Shown piece after piece: positions 1 through 7,827 of a stretch of DNA of 64,000 nt. Where the stretch lies: assembly GCA_900315565.1 (NCBI GenBank), contig OMZS01000011.1, positions 1-64,000 of the forward strand, written 5' to 3'. How positions within the stretch are numbered: the first letter of the stretch is position 1; each line of letters opens with the position of its first letter. Made by a program: the position numbers and the translations under genes. The notes under the pieces were generated by a model. That model saw only the letters and a list, made by a program, of their open reading frames with translations, ran no database searches and was not told the DNA's origin. Source of the stretch: an uncultured Prevotellaceae bacterium. Its GTDB lineage: Bacteria > Bacteroidota > Bacteroidia > Bacteroidales > Bacteroidaceae.

Positions 1-90
1 ACTTCATAAAGGATAAAATAATAAAAATCATTTTTTTGGATAATTATGATAATTATTCTAATTTCTTTCCTAAACCTTTCATTAAGGGGT

Positions 91-621
91 GTCTCTCACG
101 CGGAGGCGCAGAGGAATATTGAGCACGCAGAGAGAAAAGTCTCACGCAGATTTGATTTTCTCAATGCGCCAGCCGCTCCCCGCCCTTCAAGGGGAGGGGT
201 GGCCGTAGGCCGGGGTGGGGTCTGAAACTTGTCTCACGCAGATTTGAAACTTGTCTCACGCAGAGGCGCAGAGAAGTTTTGAGCACGCAGAGAGAAAAGC
301 TCACACAGAGGAACGGAGGGAACAGAGAATAGCGGCCCCTGGCCGCATAGAGGGAAACGGAGGGAACGGAGAGCGACCTACGGTCGCTGACTCCCTAAAC
401 TCTTAAGGACTCCCAAAACTCTGAAAGACTCATTGACTCTGAAAAAATCCTCCTAAACCTCCAAATGCCTCCGCGCCTCTGCGTGAGATAAAATCCCTCT
501 GGTCACTCTGTTCCTCTGTGTGAGAATATACACCTCTGGGTGAGAGTTACAGACTAGACTCCTTAAAGTTACAGACCCCACCCCTAACCCCTCCCCTTGA
601 AGGGAGGGGAGCGCGCGCCGA
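91..621. repeat. Composite palindromic repeat, copy 1
   Basis: This gene-free stretch is one of three related long elements in the first 7.4 kb (others near 3250-3715 and 6910-7300). The outer parts are GC-rich inverted modules: a CTTCAAGGGGAGGGG-type palindrome plus GGCCGTAGGCC on the left, and the inverted counterpart CCCCTCCCCTTGAAGGG near 586-606. The inside is built from CACGCAGAGGCGCAGAG and CACACAGAGGAAC modules and their inverted forms, plus two short perfect hairpins, GCGGCCCCTGGCCGC and GCGACCTACGGTCGC. The few short ORFs across it are artefacts of the repeat. Confidence 0.8.
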
Positions 622-781
622 AAGATAAAAATTTTGCGTCGAAAGATGAAAAAATCTGCTCCGACGATGTTTGTACGCACACAAAATAATCAGAAAATGA
701 ATTTGTACGAACGGAATCAAAAAGATGGATTATTTGACAGAAAAAACATTCAGAAAATTTGCAAATTCGCTGCCTGTGTAG

Positions 782-789
782 TACCTTTG
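782..789 (+). promoter_or_regulatory. Bacteroidetes -7 box (TACCTTTG)
   Basis: The sequence matches the TAnnTTTG consensus of the Bacteroidetes primary sigma factor, with an upstream TTTG near 758-761 at roughly the right distance. It is the nearest such box before the gene at 1183, which would give a leader of almost 400 nt running through the iteron/AT-rich region. No convincing gene starts closer. Confidence 0.4.
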
Positions 790-934
790 CACTTTGATAG
801 CCCCTTGCCAAACAGGACATGGCGCGGGCGCGAAAAATAAAAATAACCCCGTTAATTTACTATATTGCTATGGTTGAACATTGGTATGATTATTTGCCCC
901 CTGCCTGGGACGAAACAGACAAGAAAATGAGCAC

Positions 935-1087
935 AGCTCAAAGTACACAAGTACACAAGTACACAAGTACACATTTTAGAAATCACAAAAATTTTAATAT
1001 ATATATTAATATATATATTAATTTATTTTGAGTGGTAAACTTTTATAGGCTAAATTGTGTACATGTGTACTTGTGTACTTGTGTACT
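935..1087. repeat. Inverted iteron arrays flanking an AT-rich core
   Basis: Four perfect tandem copies of AGTACACA lie at 942-973. Four copies of the inverse, TGTGTACW, lie at 1056-1087. Between them is an AT-rich core with two TATATATATTAAT-type blocks (about 995-1025). The whole segment can form a large stem-loop and has the layout of an iteron plus DNA-unwinding-element origin. The left part (935-978) is repeated identically at 7826-7869. An alternative reading is a regulatory or attachment site. Confidence 0.65.
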
Positions 1088-1182
1088 CTGTCAGTTCAAA
1101 AAACGGTTGTAACTAACTTAAAATAAGATAGATAAGGAAAATCTAAGTAAAATCTTTATAGAAAATAGGGAGGAATTTATTG

Positions 1183-2466
1183 ATGATAAATAACTCGGAA
1201 ATTATGGAGCCAAAAGCAATTTTGGCTACTCATTCTTCGGAATATTCCAAGCTGGAGCGAGTGCGCTTAGCGGTCTCTCTTACAGAGGGTTGCGAAAGTC
1301 TGCTGTCGCTCAATGCCGTGTGTCTCGACGTGGCCATCGAGGCTTGCGAGGCACATGAGACATTGGATTTTGACTATGTTATGTGGAAGGGAGTACTGCC
1401 ATTGGGCGAGGCGTTGGACGTAAATTTCAATGCCTGGGGCGGTAAACTCTGGTCGATGCTGCAAGTCGTCAGCAATGCTTACAAGCGGATGAACGTGGAG
1501 TGTAATTCGCTCGCGATGGATACGGAGAGCTACGTGCGATTCAAAGACTCGTACAGAAACGGCAGTTTGGAGGCACTGGTTATTGGCTCGAAAAACATCC
1601 CGAATGTGGCGATTTGCGCCATCCGCGAGCTTTACGAGCTGGTGATGAACATTGCAGAGCTGCTGAACAATCCGTCAGAGGAACTCATTACGCAGTCGTT
1701 TGAATCGTGGTTCAATAACTACCAGCAAGTCTTCGGCCCAGAATGCAGGAAGGTGTATTGCCGCTGGAAAAACTACTTCGGCAAGCGTACGCGTCGCAAG
1801 CATCTCATGGAGCGCAGGGAGAAAGACCTTGCCAGCCTGAAAAAGTTGTATTTCCAAGACAAAGACGATGAGTTTGAGGAAGTGTTCGACCCGCAAAACA
1901 ACTGTTTCGACATGGACGGCATAGCTCACTACCTGTTCAAGAATCCCAGGGTGTTTGGCTTTTCTTCAACCGAGCCTAACTGCGGAATCAGCAAGGAGCT
2001 GCACGAGTTTTTCGACTATCTGGAACGCTGGCGCATGATGGAAGAGGACCTGAGGCCCAGGGCGCAAAAGAGCCAGAAGGAAAGGGAAGAAAAGAAAAGG
2101 GATACCGCGGCCGACGAAGTGCTGGAGTATGTTGGCCGGATAGGCGGTTTTGCCGCCAAGGGGTGGGAAACAAACATTCATGCACTTTGGCAAAAGATAG
2201 TGAGGCGGTTTGCTGCTCAGATCATGCAGGCGGGCAAGCGTGAGACATTCAAGAAATTCAGCAAAAAGACGGTCTGCTGCATCGTGGGCCACCTGAAGAA
2301 GCTGGGCATTTACGAAAACGTGCCGACGGCCAAAATGGTGGTTGAGCTGGAAGGCAAGAACACAGCCCTGCGCAACTATCTGGGCAGCGGGCTGGCTGAG
2401 TTGAACGAAGATACACAGAAAGAAATCAAAGCATATATCAGCGAGGCCATCAAGCAATGCGCTTAG
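1183..2466 (+). CDS. Unrecognised 427-residue protein of the accessory locus
   Basis: I do not recognise a family. The ATG at 1183 is preferred over the in-frame TTG just upstream because a strong GGGAGG ribosome-binding site lies at 1168-1173, nine bases before it. The protein has no signal peptide or membrane segment and looks cytosolic. Its middle is rich in charged residues: a basic stretch around residue 200 (KRTRRKHLMERREK), an acidic patch around 225-235, and a KEREEKKR run near 305 that could be coiled coil. The C-terminal third is basic and helical. It is the first gene of a locus that also holds a primase-helicase-like protein and an OB-like protein, so a nucleic-acid role is possible, but this is inference from context only. 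A short AACTCCTTG hairpin follows the stop. Confidence 0.75.
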   Translation: MINNSEIMEPKAILATHSSEYSKLERVRLAVSLTEGCESLLSLNAVCLDVAIEACEAHETLDFDYVMWKGVLPLGEALDVNFNAWGGKLWSMLQVVSNAYKRMNVECNSLAMDTESYVRFKDSYRNGSLEALVIGSKNIPNVAICAIRELYELVMNIAELLNNPSEELITQSFESWFNNYQQVFGPECRKVYCRWKNYFGKRTRRKHLMERREKDLASLKKLYFQDKDDEFEEVFDPQNNCFDMDGIAHYLFKNPRVFGFSSTEPNCGISKELHEFFDYLERWRMMEEDLRPRAQKSQKEREEKKRDTAADEVLEYVGRIGGFAAKGWETNIHALWQKIVRRFAAQIMQAGKRETFKKFSKKTVCCIVGHLKKLGIYENVPTAKMVVELEGKNTALRNYLGSGLAELNEDTQKEIKAYISEAIKQCA

Positions 2467-2475
2467 TGGCTAAAA

Positions 2476-2523
2476 CAAGGAGTTCAAGGAGTTCAAGGAG
2501 TTCAAGACAATTGTAACTCCTTG
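2476..2523. repeat. Triple CAAGGAGTT repeat with inverted partner
   Basis: Three tandem 9-bp units of CAAGGAGTT directly follow the 427-residue gene. The last can pair with AACTCCTTG at 2515-2523 to form a 9-bp hairpin. It may act as a weak transcription or mRNA 3' end signal, although no strong T-tract follows. Confidence 0.5.
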
Positions 2524-2550
2524 CCTATATTAATCAAAACTTTCTTTTTC

Positions 2551-2680
2551 TACGCTCCGCGCCTTTAAAAAACCAATAAAAACAAAAGCAAACAAGGAAA
2601 AACAGGTTTTTATTAGTAATACCTCGGTTTTTATTAGTTTTTCTTGGTTTTACTTGGTTTTTTAAAAGGCGCGGAGCGTA
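2551..2680. mobile_element. MITE-like palindromic element, copy A
   Basis: About 130 bp with terminal inverted repeats that begin TACGCTCCGCGCCTTT and end AAAGGCGCGGAGCGTA; the arms extend through an AAAAAACCAA stretch to about 26 bp with one indel. The interior contains AAGCAAACAAGGAAAAACAGG followed by ATTAGTAATACCTCGG. A second copy lies at 45643-45780 with the same ends and interior. There is no coding capacity, so it is either a non-autonomous element or a mobile terminator-like repeat. Confidence 0.75.
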
Positions 2681-2707
2681 AATCTTATTTCTTTCCCCAG
2701 CGAAACT

Positions 2708-2841
2708 TTGCAAGCTAATTTGCAAGCTAATTGCAAGCTAATTGCAAGCTAATTATTTTAGCTTGCAAAATTTTTCAAGTATTTGGTTATCAACGTGTTA
2801 GCTAATTGCAGCTAACAATCCGTTTGCAAGCATTGCTTGCA
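2708..2841. repeat. Iteron array and operator-like palindrome upstream of the 93-residue gene
   Basis: Four direct copies of TTGCAAGCTAA lie at about 2708-2752, spaced 12, 11 and 11 bp, so they sit on nearly the same helix face. An inverted copy, TTAGCTTGCAA, is at 2758-2768. A degenerate AGCTAATTGCAGCTAAC follows near 2800. The palindrome TGCAAGCATTGCTTGCA at 2825-2841 overlaps the expected -33 region of the promoter at 2855. This looks like a cooperative binding array for autoregulation or replication initiation. Confidence 0.7.
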
Positions 2842-2854
2842 TTTTTTTATGCAT

Positions 2855-2862
2855 TATCTTTG
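2855..2862 (+). promoter_or_regulatory. Bacteroidetes -7 box (TATCTTTG) for the 93-residue gene
   Basis: A perfect TAnnTTTG match lies 80 bp before the ATG at 2942. The palindrome at 2825-2841 lies where the -33 element would be, so a protein bound there should block or control initiation. Confidence 0.65.
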
Positions 2863-2941
2863 CATCGGGAATCAGGGAAACTCCCTGTAAGTTTTGCGCA
2901 AGACTACTCTCCCACGAACCTAATTAAATAAAAACAAGCAA

Positions 2942-3223
2942 ATGGAAAAATTAGTAATGATTCGCGAGCAGTTGCCGCTACAGGAGCGCAACTACACCGA
3001 CCGCAACGGCCAACCGCAGGTGTTTGCAAGTGTTGGCTTCGTACTGACCGACGGAACGGACACGTTCTATGCTGAACTTACTGGCGACCGTGCGCGTGCC
3101 TGCCAGACTCTCGACAAAGCTACCTTTCACAGCGTGCAATGCGAAATGGGCTGCCGCGAGTTTACCGACCGCGACGGCATCGTGCGCCACTCTACTGAAA
3201 TACGAATTTTGAAAATTGTGTAA
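2942..3223 (+). CDS. Small OB-fold-like protein (possible ssDNA-binding)
   Basis: This is a 93-residue cytosolic protein without a signal peptide. The pattern is all-beta: RNYTDRNGQPQVFASVGFVL as a first hairpin, DTFYAELTGDRA, then CREFTDRDGIVRHSTEIRIL as a terminal hairpin. Alternating hydrophobic strands joined by DRNG/DRDG turns are typical of small OB-fold or SSB-like proteins. I did not recognise a named family, so the fold assignment is inference. The gene is preceded by a clear promoter with iteron-like sites and followed by the second long palindromic repeat. Its position upstream of the primase-helicase-like gene fits an accessory replication or ssDNA-binding role. Confidence 0.7.
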   Translation: MEKLVMIREQLPLQERNYTDRNGQPQVFASVGFVLTDGTDTFYAELTGDRARACQTLDKATFHSVQCEMGCREFTDRDGIVRHSTEIRILKIV

Positions 3224-3249
3224 AGGGTTACGCTCCCGCGCCAGCACTC

Positions 3250-3715
3250 CCCTCCCAACGCGCCAGCAGCTCCCCTCCCTTCAAGGGGAGGGGTCAGGGG
3301 TGGGGTCTGAAACTCTCACGCAGAAGGATTTTTCTCACGCAGAGGCGCGGAGAAACTTTGAGCACGCAGAGAGAAATCTCACACAGAGGAACAGAGGGAA
3401 CGGAGAATAGCGGCCCCTGGCCGCAAAGAGGGAAACGGAGGAAACAGAGAGCGACCTACGGTCGCTGACTCCCCAAACTCTGAAAAACTCCCATAACTCT
3501 GAAAGACTCCTACAACTCTGAAAGACTCATTGGCTCTGAAAATATCCTCCTAAACCTCAAAATGCCTCCGCGCCTCTGCGTGAGATAAAATCCTCTGGTC
3601 ACTCTGTTCCTCTGTGTGAGAATATTCACCTCTGGGTGAGATGAGATACAGACCCCACCCCGGCCTACGGCCACCCCTCCCCTTGAAGGGAGGGGAGCGG
3701 CTGGCGCATCGGGGG
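3250..3715. repeat. Composite palindromic repeat, copy 2
   Basis: Same architecture as the element at 91-621: left GC-rich palindrome with CTTCAAGGGGAGGGG, CACGCAGAGGCGCGGAG and CACACAGAGGAAC modules, the internal hairpins GCGGCCCCTGGCCGC and GCGACCTACGGTCGC, tandem ACTCTGAAAGACTC units, then the inverted GCGCCTCTGCGTGAG and CCTCCCCTTGAAGGG modules. It fills the gap between the 93- and 167-residue genes. Confidence 0.8.
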
Positions 3716-3794
3716 AAACAAAAATCGAAGCGTAAAAACGAAACAAACAAAATTGAAACCAAAATTGAAACAAAAGTGAAATTTAAAAATTGAA

Positions 3795-4298
3795 ATGACT
3801 ATGACAACAAAAGCAGAAGAGAAAAGCAAGAAAGTGCGTGGCACGGCTGAAATCTTTGCTGACAACCGCATCACATTCCGCCCACAGGCAGAAGGTGAGC
3901 CCACGCAGCTGGAGAAGAAGAAGATTGGCCGCAGCAGTTTCTACAAAACAACCAGCGAGAAGGAGCCACAATACGTGGCTCACCTCTCGGTGCCTGCCGA
4001 CAGCCCCGACCCCGTGGCACAGATGCAAGAAGAGCTGGCTGAGCTGACCAAAGACATGCCGACCAAACGCGATATCAGCCCTAAAGGCAAGGTGCTGGTG
4101 GACCAGGGCGGGCTTCGCATCTACACGAACAACGCCCAGAAGACCATCACAGTCGTGCAGAGCATCGACTGTACTACTCACCCGAATTACGAAAGATTTA
4201 TGTTACAACAAATGCAAGAAATTTTCAAATGTTTTACTATCAACCAGCCATCATTGGCCAAACTTACGAGTGCAGCAAAGAAATCTTCACGCAAATAG
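3795..4298 (+). CDS. Hypothetical protein upstream of the VirE_N/DUF3987-type gene
   Basis: This is a 167-residue cytosolic protein with a Lys-rich N-terminus (MTMTTKAEEKSKKVRGTAEI) and a Lys/Arg tail. The region FADNRITFRPQAEGEPTQ then KKIGRSSFYKTT is predicted beta-rich. I do not know the family. A second in-frame ATG at 3801 is an equally possible start. The last 70 bp overlap the start of the next reading frame (ATG at 4229), which suggests translational coupling with the downstream primase-helicase-like gene. Function is unknown; context suggests a partner or regulator of that protein. Confidence 0.65.
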   Translation: MTMTTKAEEKSKKVRGTAEIFADNRITFRPQAEGEPTQLEKKKIGRSSFYKTTSEKEPQYVAHLSVPADSPDPVAQMQEELAELTKDMPTKRDISPKGKVLVDQGGLRIYTNNAQKTITVVQSIDCTTHPNYERFMLQQMQEIFKCFTINQPSLAKLTSAAKKSSRK

Positions 4299-4583
4299 TG
4301 ACCTCGGCCCACACGCTGAACACCATCAAGAAGATTCGTGAGCTGAAAAAACAAGCCCAGGCCCCCCAGGCCCCCCCTTCTGCCCCCGAGGGGGCTACAA
4401 TAGACCCTGTTATAAAAGACCCCGCTAATCATGCTAATGAAGCCCCCTCGGGGGCCGTAGGGGGGGGCAGAGGCCATTTCTCGCCTCAAGAAGTCGCTGC
4501 CAGGCTTCCTATTCCAAGCCACCTTTGCCGAAACCACCTCGGCAAAGGGGCGCAAGGGCCGCTGGCGCAAGCAGAGTGCTGCC
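4229..4583 (+). pseudogene. N-terminal part of the VirE_N/DUF3987-type gene, out of frame with the rest
   Basis: This frame encodes MFYYQPAIIGQTYECSKEIF and IKKIRELKKQAQ, then a Pro/Ala-rich stretch created by the palindromic insertion. The natural continuation (SRLKKSLPGFLFQATFAE, followed by RKQSAAVLNGLYMCDFDHID) lies in a different frame. Removing one base from the eight-G run at 4460-4467 joins both frames into one protein of about 870 residues ending at 6848. The break is therefore a one-base frameshift at a homopolymer. It could be a real inactivation, phase variation, transcriptional slippage or a sequencing error. Confidence 0.6.
4370..4468. repeat. Palindromic insertion inside the primase-helicase-like gene
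   Basis: The left arm, 4370-4396 (GCCCCCCCTTCTGCCCCCGA then GGGGGCT), and the right arm, 4441-4468, are near-perfect inverse copies (27 against 28 bases) around a 44-bp AT-richer centre. The insert lies in the linker between the N-terminal helix and the LKKSLPGF segment. Its right end carries the eight-G run where the reading frame breaks. Confidence 0.75.
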
Positions 4584-6848
4584 GTGCTGAACGGACTCTA
4601 CATGTGCGACTTCGACCACATCGACAATCCCCGCGAGAAGTTTGCCAGCTTCTTTCTGAAGCCGGGCAAGGAATACTCCATCGAAGAGCGCGACCAGCTG
4701 CGCCGAGACTTCTGCCAGCGCCTGGGCATCCTGCTGGTGTTCGTCACCCCCAGCGGCGAAGGCATGAAAGTGGTGGCCAAGGCCGACGTGAGCCGCGGCA
4801 ACCTGATAGACAACCAGCACTGGCTGGCCTCTCAACTGGGCATGACCACCGACGAAAGCTGCAAGGATGCCAGCCGCCTGTCGTTTGCCTGTACGCTTGA
4901 AGACATCCTCTACATCAACCACGAAGAACTGTTTACTTATGAAAATCCTGAATTCGACCAAGCGTTTGGCGACGAGTATCGCCACGGAAACTCTAATCCC
5001 TCTCGCAGCAACCGTCTGTTTGGCGGTGGTGCTGCTGGCGCAGATGCTGCTGCTCATACGGATGACGGCGCTCGACCATCTGCTCAGCCCGCTCATGACG
5101 GCGCTCAGCCGATGGATGGGGGCGCTGATGAAGAAAGTGCCCATGACGCAATAGAAATTGAAACCGACAAAGATGGACAATTCTGCTTCAAATCTGTACC
5201 CTATGAAACCATCGAGCAAGCCTATTGGGCTGCCAACGGCGGCGAGCCGACTGTTGGAGAGCGCCATACAAAGATGCTTAAGTTCTTTGGGCGGCTCCGA
5301 TACATCTGCGACAATAACCCGCAAGTGGTCATCAAGGTCGCTCAGCATCGTGGACTTGGAATCGAAGAGCTCCGCAACATTGCTGTTTCGGCTTGTGGAA
5401 AGCCACTATACCAAGCGGTGCCCAAAGACTTCCGTGATATCCTTGCGGGTGTTGGTGTTCAAACCGCTCTTCCAAGAGCAGACGCAAGCCCTGTGGACCA
5501 GCCTCAAATCGATTACGCCTACTGGTGGCGCCGCCTTAAACCTCTCCTTGTGCCTGGTTTCGCCGAAGCCGTTGCTGGGGTGCCCGACAACATAAAGATG
5601 GGCGCCGTGCTGGCAGCAGGGGCCATGTTTGGCACCTATATGACGCGCTGCTGGTTTGAGCACTACGACGGCAAGCTGTTGCGCCTCTCGTTCATCGTCT
5701 ATATCGTGGGCGACGCGGCCAGCGGCAAGTCGTTCATCATCGACCTCGACCGCGAAATCATGGCCTGCATGAAACAGGCCGACAAGCCCGGCCGTGAGTG
5801 GGAGCGCCAGTACAAGGAAGACAAGGCTCGGCGAGCCACCAGCAGCAAGGCACAGAAACAGGACGCCCAGGACATCAAGCACCCCGTCATCCGCTACGTG
5901 CCCAGCACCATTTCGAATGCCAAGCTCTACCAGCGACTGACCGATGCCTACGATGAGCAATGCGACATGCACCTGCACCTCTACACCCTGGAGAGCGAAC
6001 TGGCCACCGCCCTGCGCGTGCAGACGGGCTCGTGGGCAGGCAAGTTGGACCTGGAGCTCAAGTCGTTTCAGAACGAAGAAGCGGGCGTTGATTACGCCAA
6101 CGAGCAGAGCGTGAACGGACTGATTCAGGTGAACTGGAACCAAGTAATCTCGGGAACCCTCGATGCCCTGCAACGCAAGGTGAAACCCAGCAATATCCTC
6201 GACGGCTATGCCACACGTCTGGCCATCTTCTACATGCCCAGCTCAAACTTTGAGATGCTCGACCGCAACCAGGTGCGCCGAAACCATGCACAGCGCGAAG
6301 CCCTCAAGGCGTGGGGATACCGTCTGGACGGACTCAGCGGCGAGCTGCCCGCCAAGCCCCTGGTGGATGCCGCCTACGAGTGGGTGGCCGCAAAGACCAA
6401 GGAAGCCGAGTTTAACGACGACCACATCCTGGACTATTTCCGCAAGCGTGTGCCCATCTACATGGTGCGCTACGGGCTGGTGCATGCCATTCTGAACGAC
6501 TACGAGAACTTCAAGCAGACGGGCAAGCTGCGCATCACCAGCAAAACCCTGCGTTTCGCCGAGCTCATTGGCGACTTCATCCTCTACATGCAAATCTTCA
6601 TGTTCGGGCAACAAGTGAAGGACGCACAGGCGAGGGTTGCTGAAAAGTTTGAGCCGCTGGAGAAGGAAACCAAGACCGTGAAACTCTTCAATTCGCTGCC
6701 CGACAGATTCAAACTGGAAGACCTATATAAACTAGGTAACTATACTAACAGGAAAGCAGCTACTAACAGAGCGGTGATGTGGCTGAAAACAAAGTATATT
6801 AAAAGGCTGAAAACTGGTTTGTACGAAAAAATCATCAAGAAAATTTAG
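4584..6848 (+). CDS. VirE_N (BT4734-like primase-polymerase) / DUF3987 P-loop protein, 5'-truncated frame
   Basis: This frame gives 754 residues from the only available ATG, but that start falls inside the N-terminal domain. The N-terminal part carries LYMCDFDHID and VTPSGEGMKVVAKAD, the acidic and glycine motifs of the BT4734-like family related to archaeo-eukaryotic primases. An Asp/Ala-rich linker follows (about residues 130-190). The C-terminal half is a DUF3987-like helicase/ATPase with Walker A GDAASGKS near residues 376-383 and the later conserved RLAIFYMPSS block. Family knowledge suggests a replication or mobilisation protein of Bacteroidetes elements. The natural N-terminus is encoded upstream in another frame (4229 onward), so either the full protein needs slippage or the gene is broken. 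It is followed by the third long palindromic repeat. Confidence 0.8.
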   Translation: MLNGLYMCDFDHIDNPREKFASFFLKPGKEYSIEERDQLRRDFCQRLGILLVFVTPSGEGMKVVAKADVSRGNLIDNQHWLASQLGMTTDESCKDASRLSFACTLEDILYINHEELFTYENPEFDQAFGDEYRHGNSNPSRSNRLFGGGAAGADAAAHTDDGARPSAQPAHDGAQPMDGGADEESAHDAIEIETDKDGQFCFKSVPYETIEQAYWAANGGEPTVGERHTKMLKFFGRLRYICDNNPQVVIKVAQHRGLGIEELRNIAVSACGKPLYQAVPKDFRDILAGVGVQTALPRADASPVDQPQIDYAYWWRRLKPLLVPGFAEAVAGVPDNIKMGAVLAAGAMFGTYMTRCWFEHYDGKLLRLSFIVYIVGDAASGKSFIIDLDREIMACMKQADKPGREWERQYKEDKARRATSSKAQKQDAQDIKHPVIRYVPSTISNAKLYQRLTDAYDEQCDMHLHLYTLESELATALRVQTGSWAGKLDLELKSFQNEEAGVDYANEQSVNGLIQVNWNQVISGTLDALQRKVKPSNILDGYATRLAIFYMPSSNFEMLDRNQVRRNHAQREALKAWGYRLDGLSGELPAKPLVDAAYEWVAAKTKEAEFNDDHILDYFRKRVPIYMVRYGLVHAILNDYENFKQTGKLRITSKTLRFAELIGDFILYMQIFMFGQQVKDAQARVAEKFEPLEKETKTVKLFNSLPDRFKLEDLYKLGNYTNRKAATNRAVMWLKTKYIKRLKTGLYEKIIKKI

Positions 6849-6909
6849 TTATGAATCAACTACAACGAATCAGAATGCGCGTCGAGACGAACCTGCCTTG
6901 CATGCATAG

Positions 6910-7300
6910 CACCCCCCGACGCGCCAGCAGCTCCCCTCCCTTCAAGGGGAGGGGTCAGGGGTGGGGTCTGAAACTTGTGTCACGCAGAATTGTAACTTGT
7001 CTCACGCAGAGGCGCAGAGAAGTTTTGAGCACGCAGAGAGTAATTCTCACACAGAGGTACAGAGGGAACGGAGAGCGACCTACGGTCGCTGACTCCCCAA
7101 ACTCTGAAAAACTCCTTCACTCTAAAAATATCCTCTTAAACCTCCAAATGCCTCCGCGCCTCTGCGTGAGATAAAATCCTCTGGTCACTCTGTTCCTCTG
7201 TGTGAGAATATTCACCTCTGTGAGAGTTACAGACCCCACCCCGGCCTACGGCCACCCCTCCCCTTGAAGGGAGGGGAGCGGCTGGCGCATTGAGATTTTT
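6910..7300. repeat. Composite palindromic repeat, copy 3
   Basis: A shorter relative of the elements at 91-621 and 3250-3715. It has the same left GC-rich palindrome (CTTCAAGGGGAGGGG), the CACGCAGAGGCGCAGAG and CACACAGAGG modules and the hairpin GCGACCTACGGTCGC, but lacks the GCGGCCCCTGGCCGC hairpin. The right end has GGCCTACGGCC and CCTCCCCTTGAAGGG, followed by the short extension GAGCGGCTGGCGCAT, which recurs at 7308. Confidence 0.8.
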
Positions 7301-7386
7301 CCCTTGAGCGGCTAGCGCATCGGGGAGACATGAAGAGTGACTTGAACGAATTGAAAATACAAACTTAACAATTAATACTCCAGACT

Positions 7387-7827
7387 ATGAAGAAATCGGA
7401 TAAACAACTGCCTCGCGGATACCGCAACAACAACCCGCTGAACATTCGCCGGGGAACAAGATGGATAGGAATGGCCAAAAGGCAAAATGACAAGGAGTTT
7501 TGCGTGTTCGAGAGCATGGCCTACGGCTATCGTGCCGCGTTCAGAATACTGCAGACCTATTATTTCAAGTACAAGCTGCGGACGGTGGTGAGCATCATCA
7601 ACCGTTGGGCGCCGCCCAGCGAGAACAACTCAATGGCATACGCCAAGTATGTGGCAGAGTATGCCGGGGTAAGCACCTCCACGCAGCTACCCTCGCCAAC
7701 AGAGTATGAAGCGGTGTTCGTGTGGGTGAAAATCATGCTCGGCATGACGAAGTACGAGAACGGCCTGCTGCATCCTGAATCGACGGCAGAATGTTTCAAA
7801 GGCTATCGGTTGGCAAACATGAAATAG
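7387..7827 (+). CDS. Phage P5/lysozyme-like protein
   Basis: This 146-residue protein begins with PRGYRNNNPLNIRRGTRWIG, the RNNNPxNIR signature of proteins annotated as virion structural protein P5, a lysozyme-like group common in Bacteroidetes prophages and mobile elements. The rest (FESMAYGYRAAFRILQTYYF, then INRWAPPSENNS) matches the same group. There is no signal peptide, as is usual for endolysins that need a holin or other export route. It closes the accessory locus and is followed at once by the 44-bp direct repeat. In related Bacteroidetes loci a peptidoglycan amidase usually occupies this position next to the VirE_N/DUF3987 gene; that comparison is from general knowledge. Confidence 0.75.
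   Translation: MKKSDKQLPRGYRNNNPLNIRRGTRWIGMAKRQNDKEFCVFESMAYGYRAAFRILQTYYFKYKLRTVVSIINRWAPPSENNSMAYAKYVAEYAGVSTSTQLPSPTEYEAVFVWVKIMLGMTKYENGLLHPESTAECFKGYRLANMK

Noticed and set aside
453-820. Short minus-strand ORFs
   Set aside because: They are translations of the composite palindromic repeat.
819-1031. 70-residue ORF before the iteron region
   Set aside because: It runs into the AGTACACA repeats and AT-rich core, has no recognisable motif and no good ribosome-binding site.
4229-4900. Single 223-residue protein in the first VirE_N frame
   Set aside because: After the G run this frame gives Arg/Pro-rich residues, while the true domain continues in another frame.
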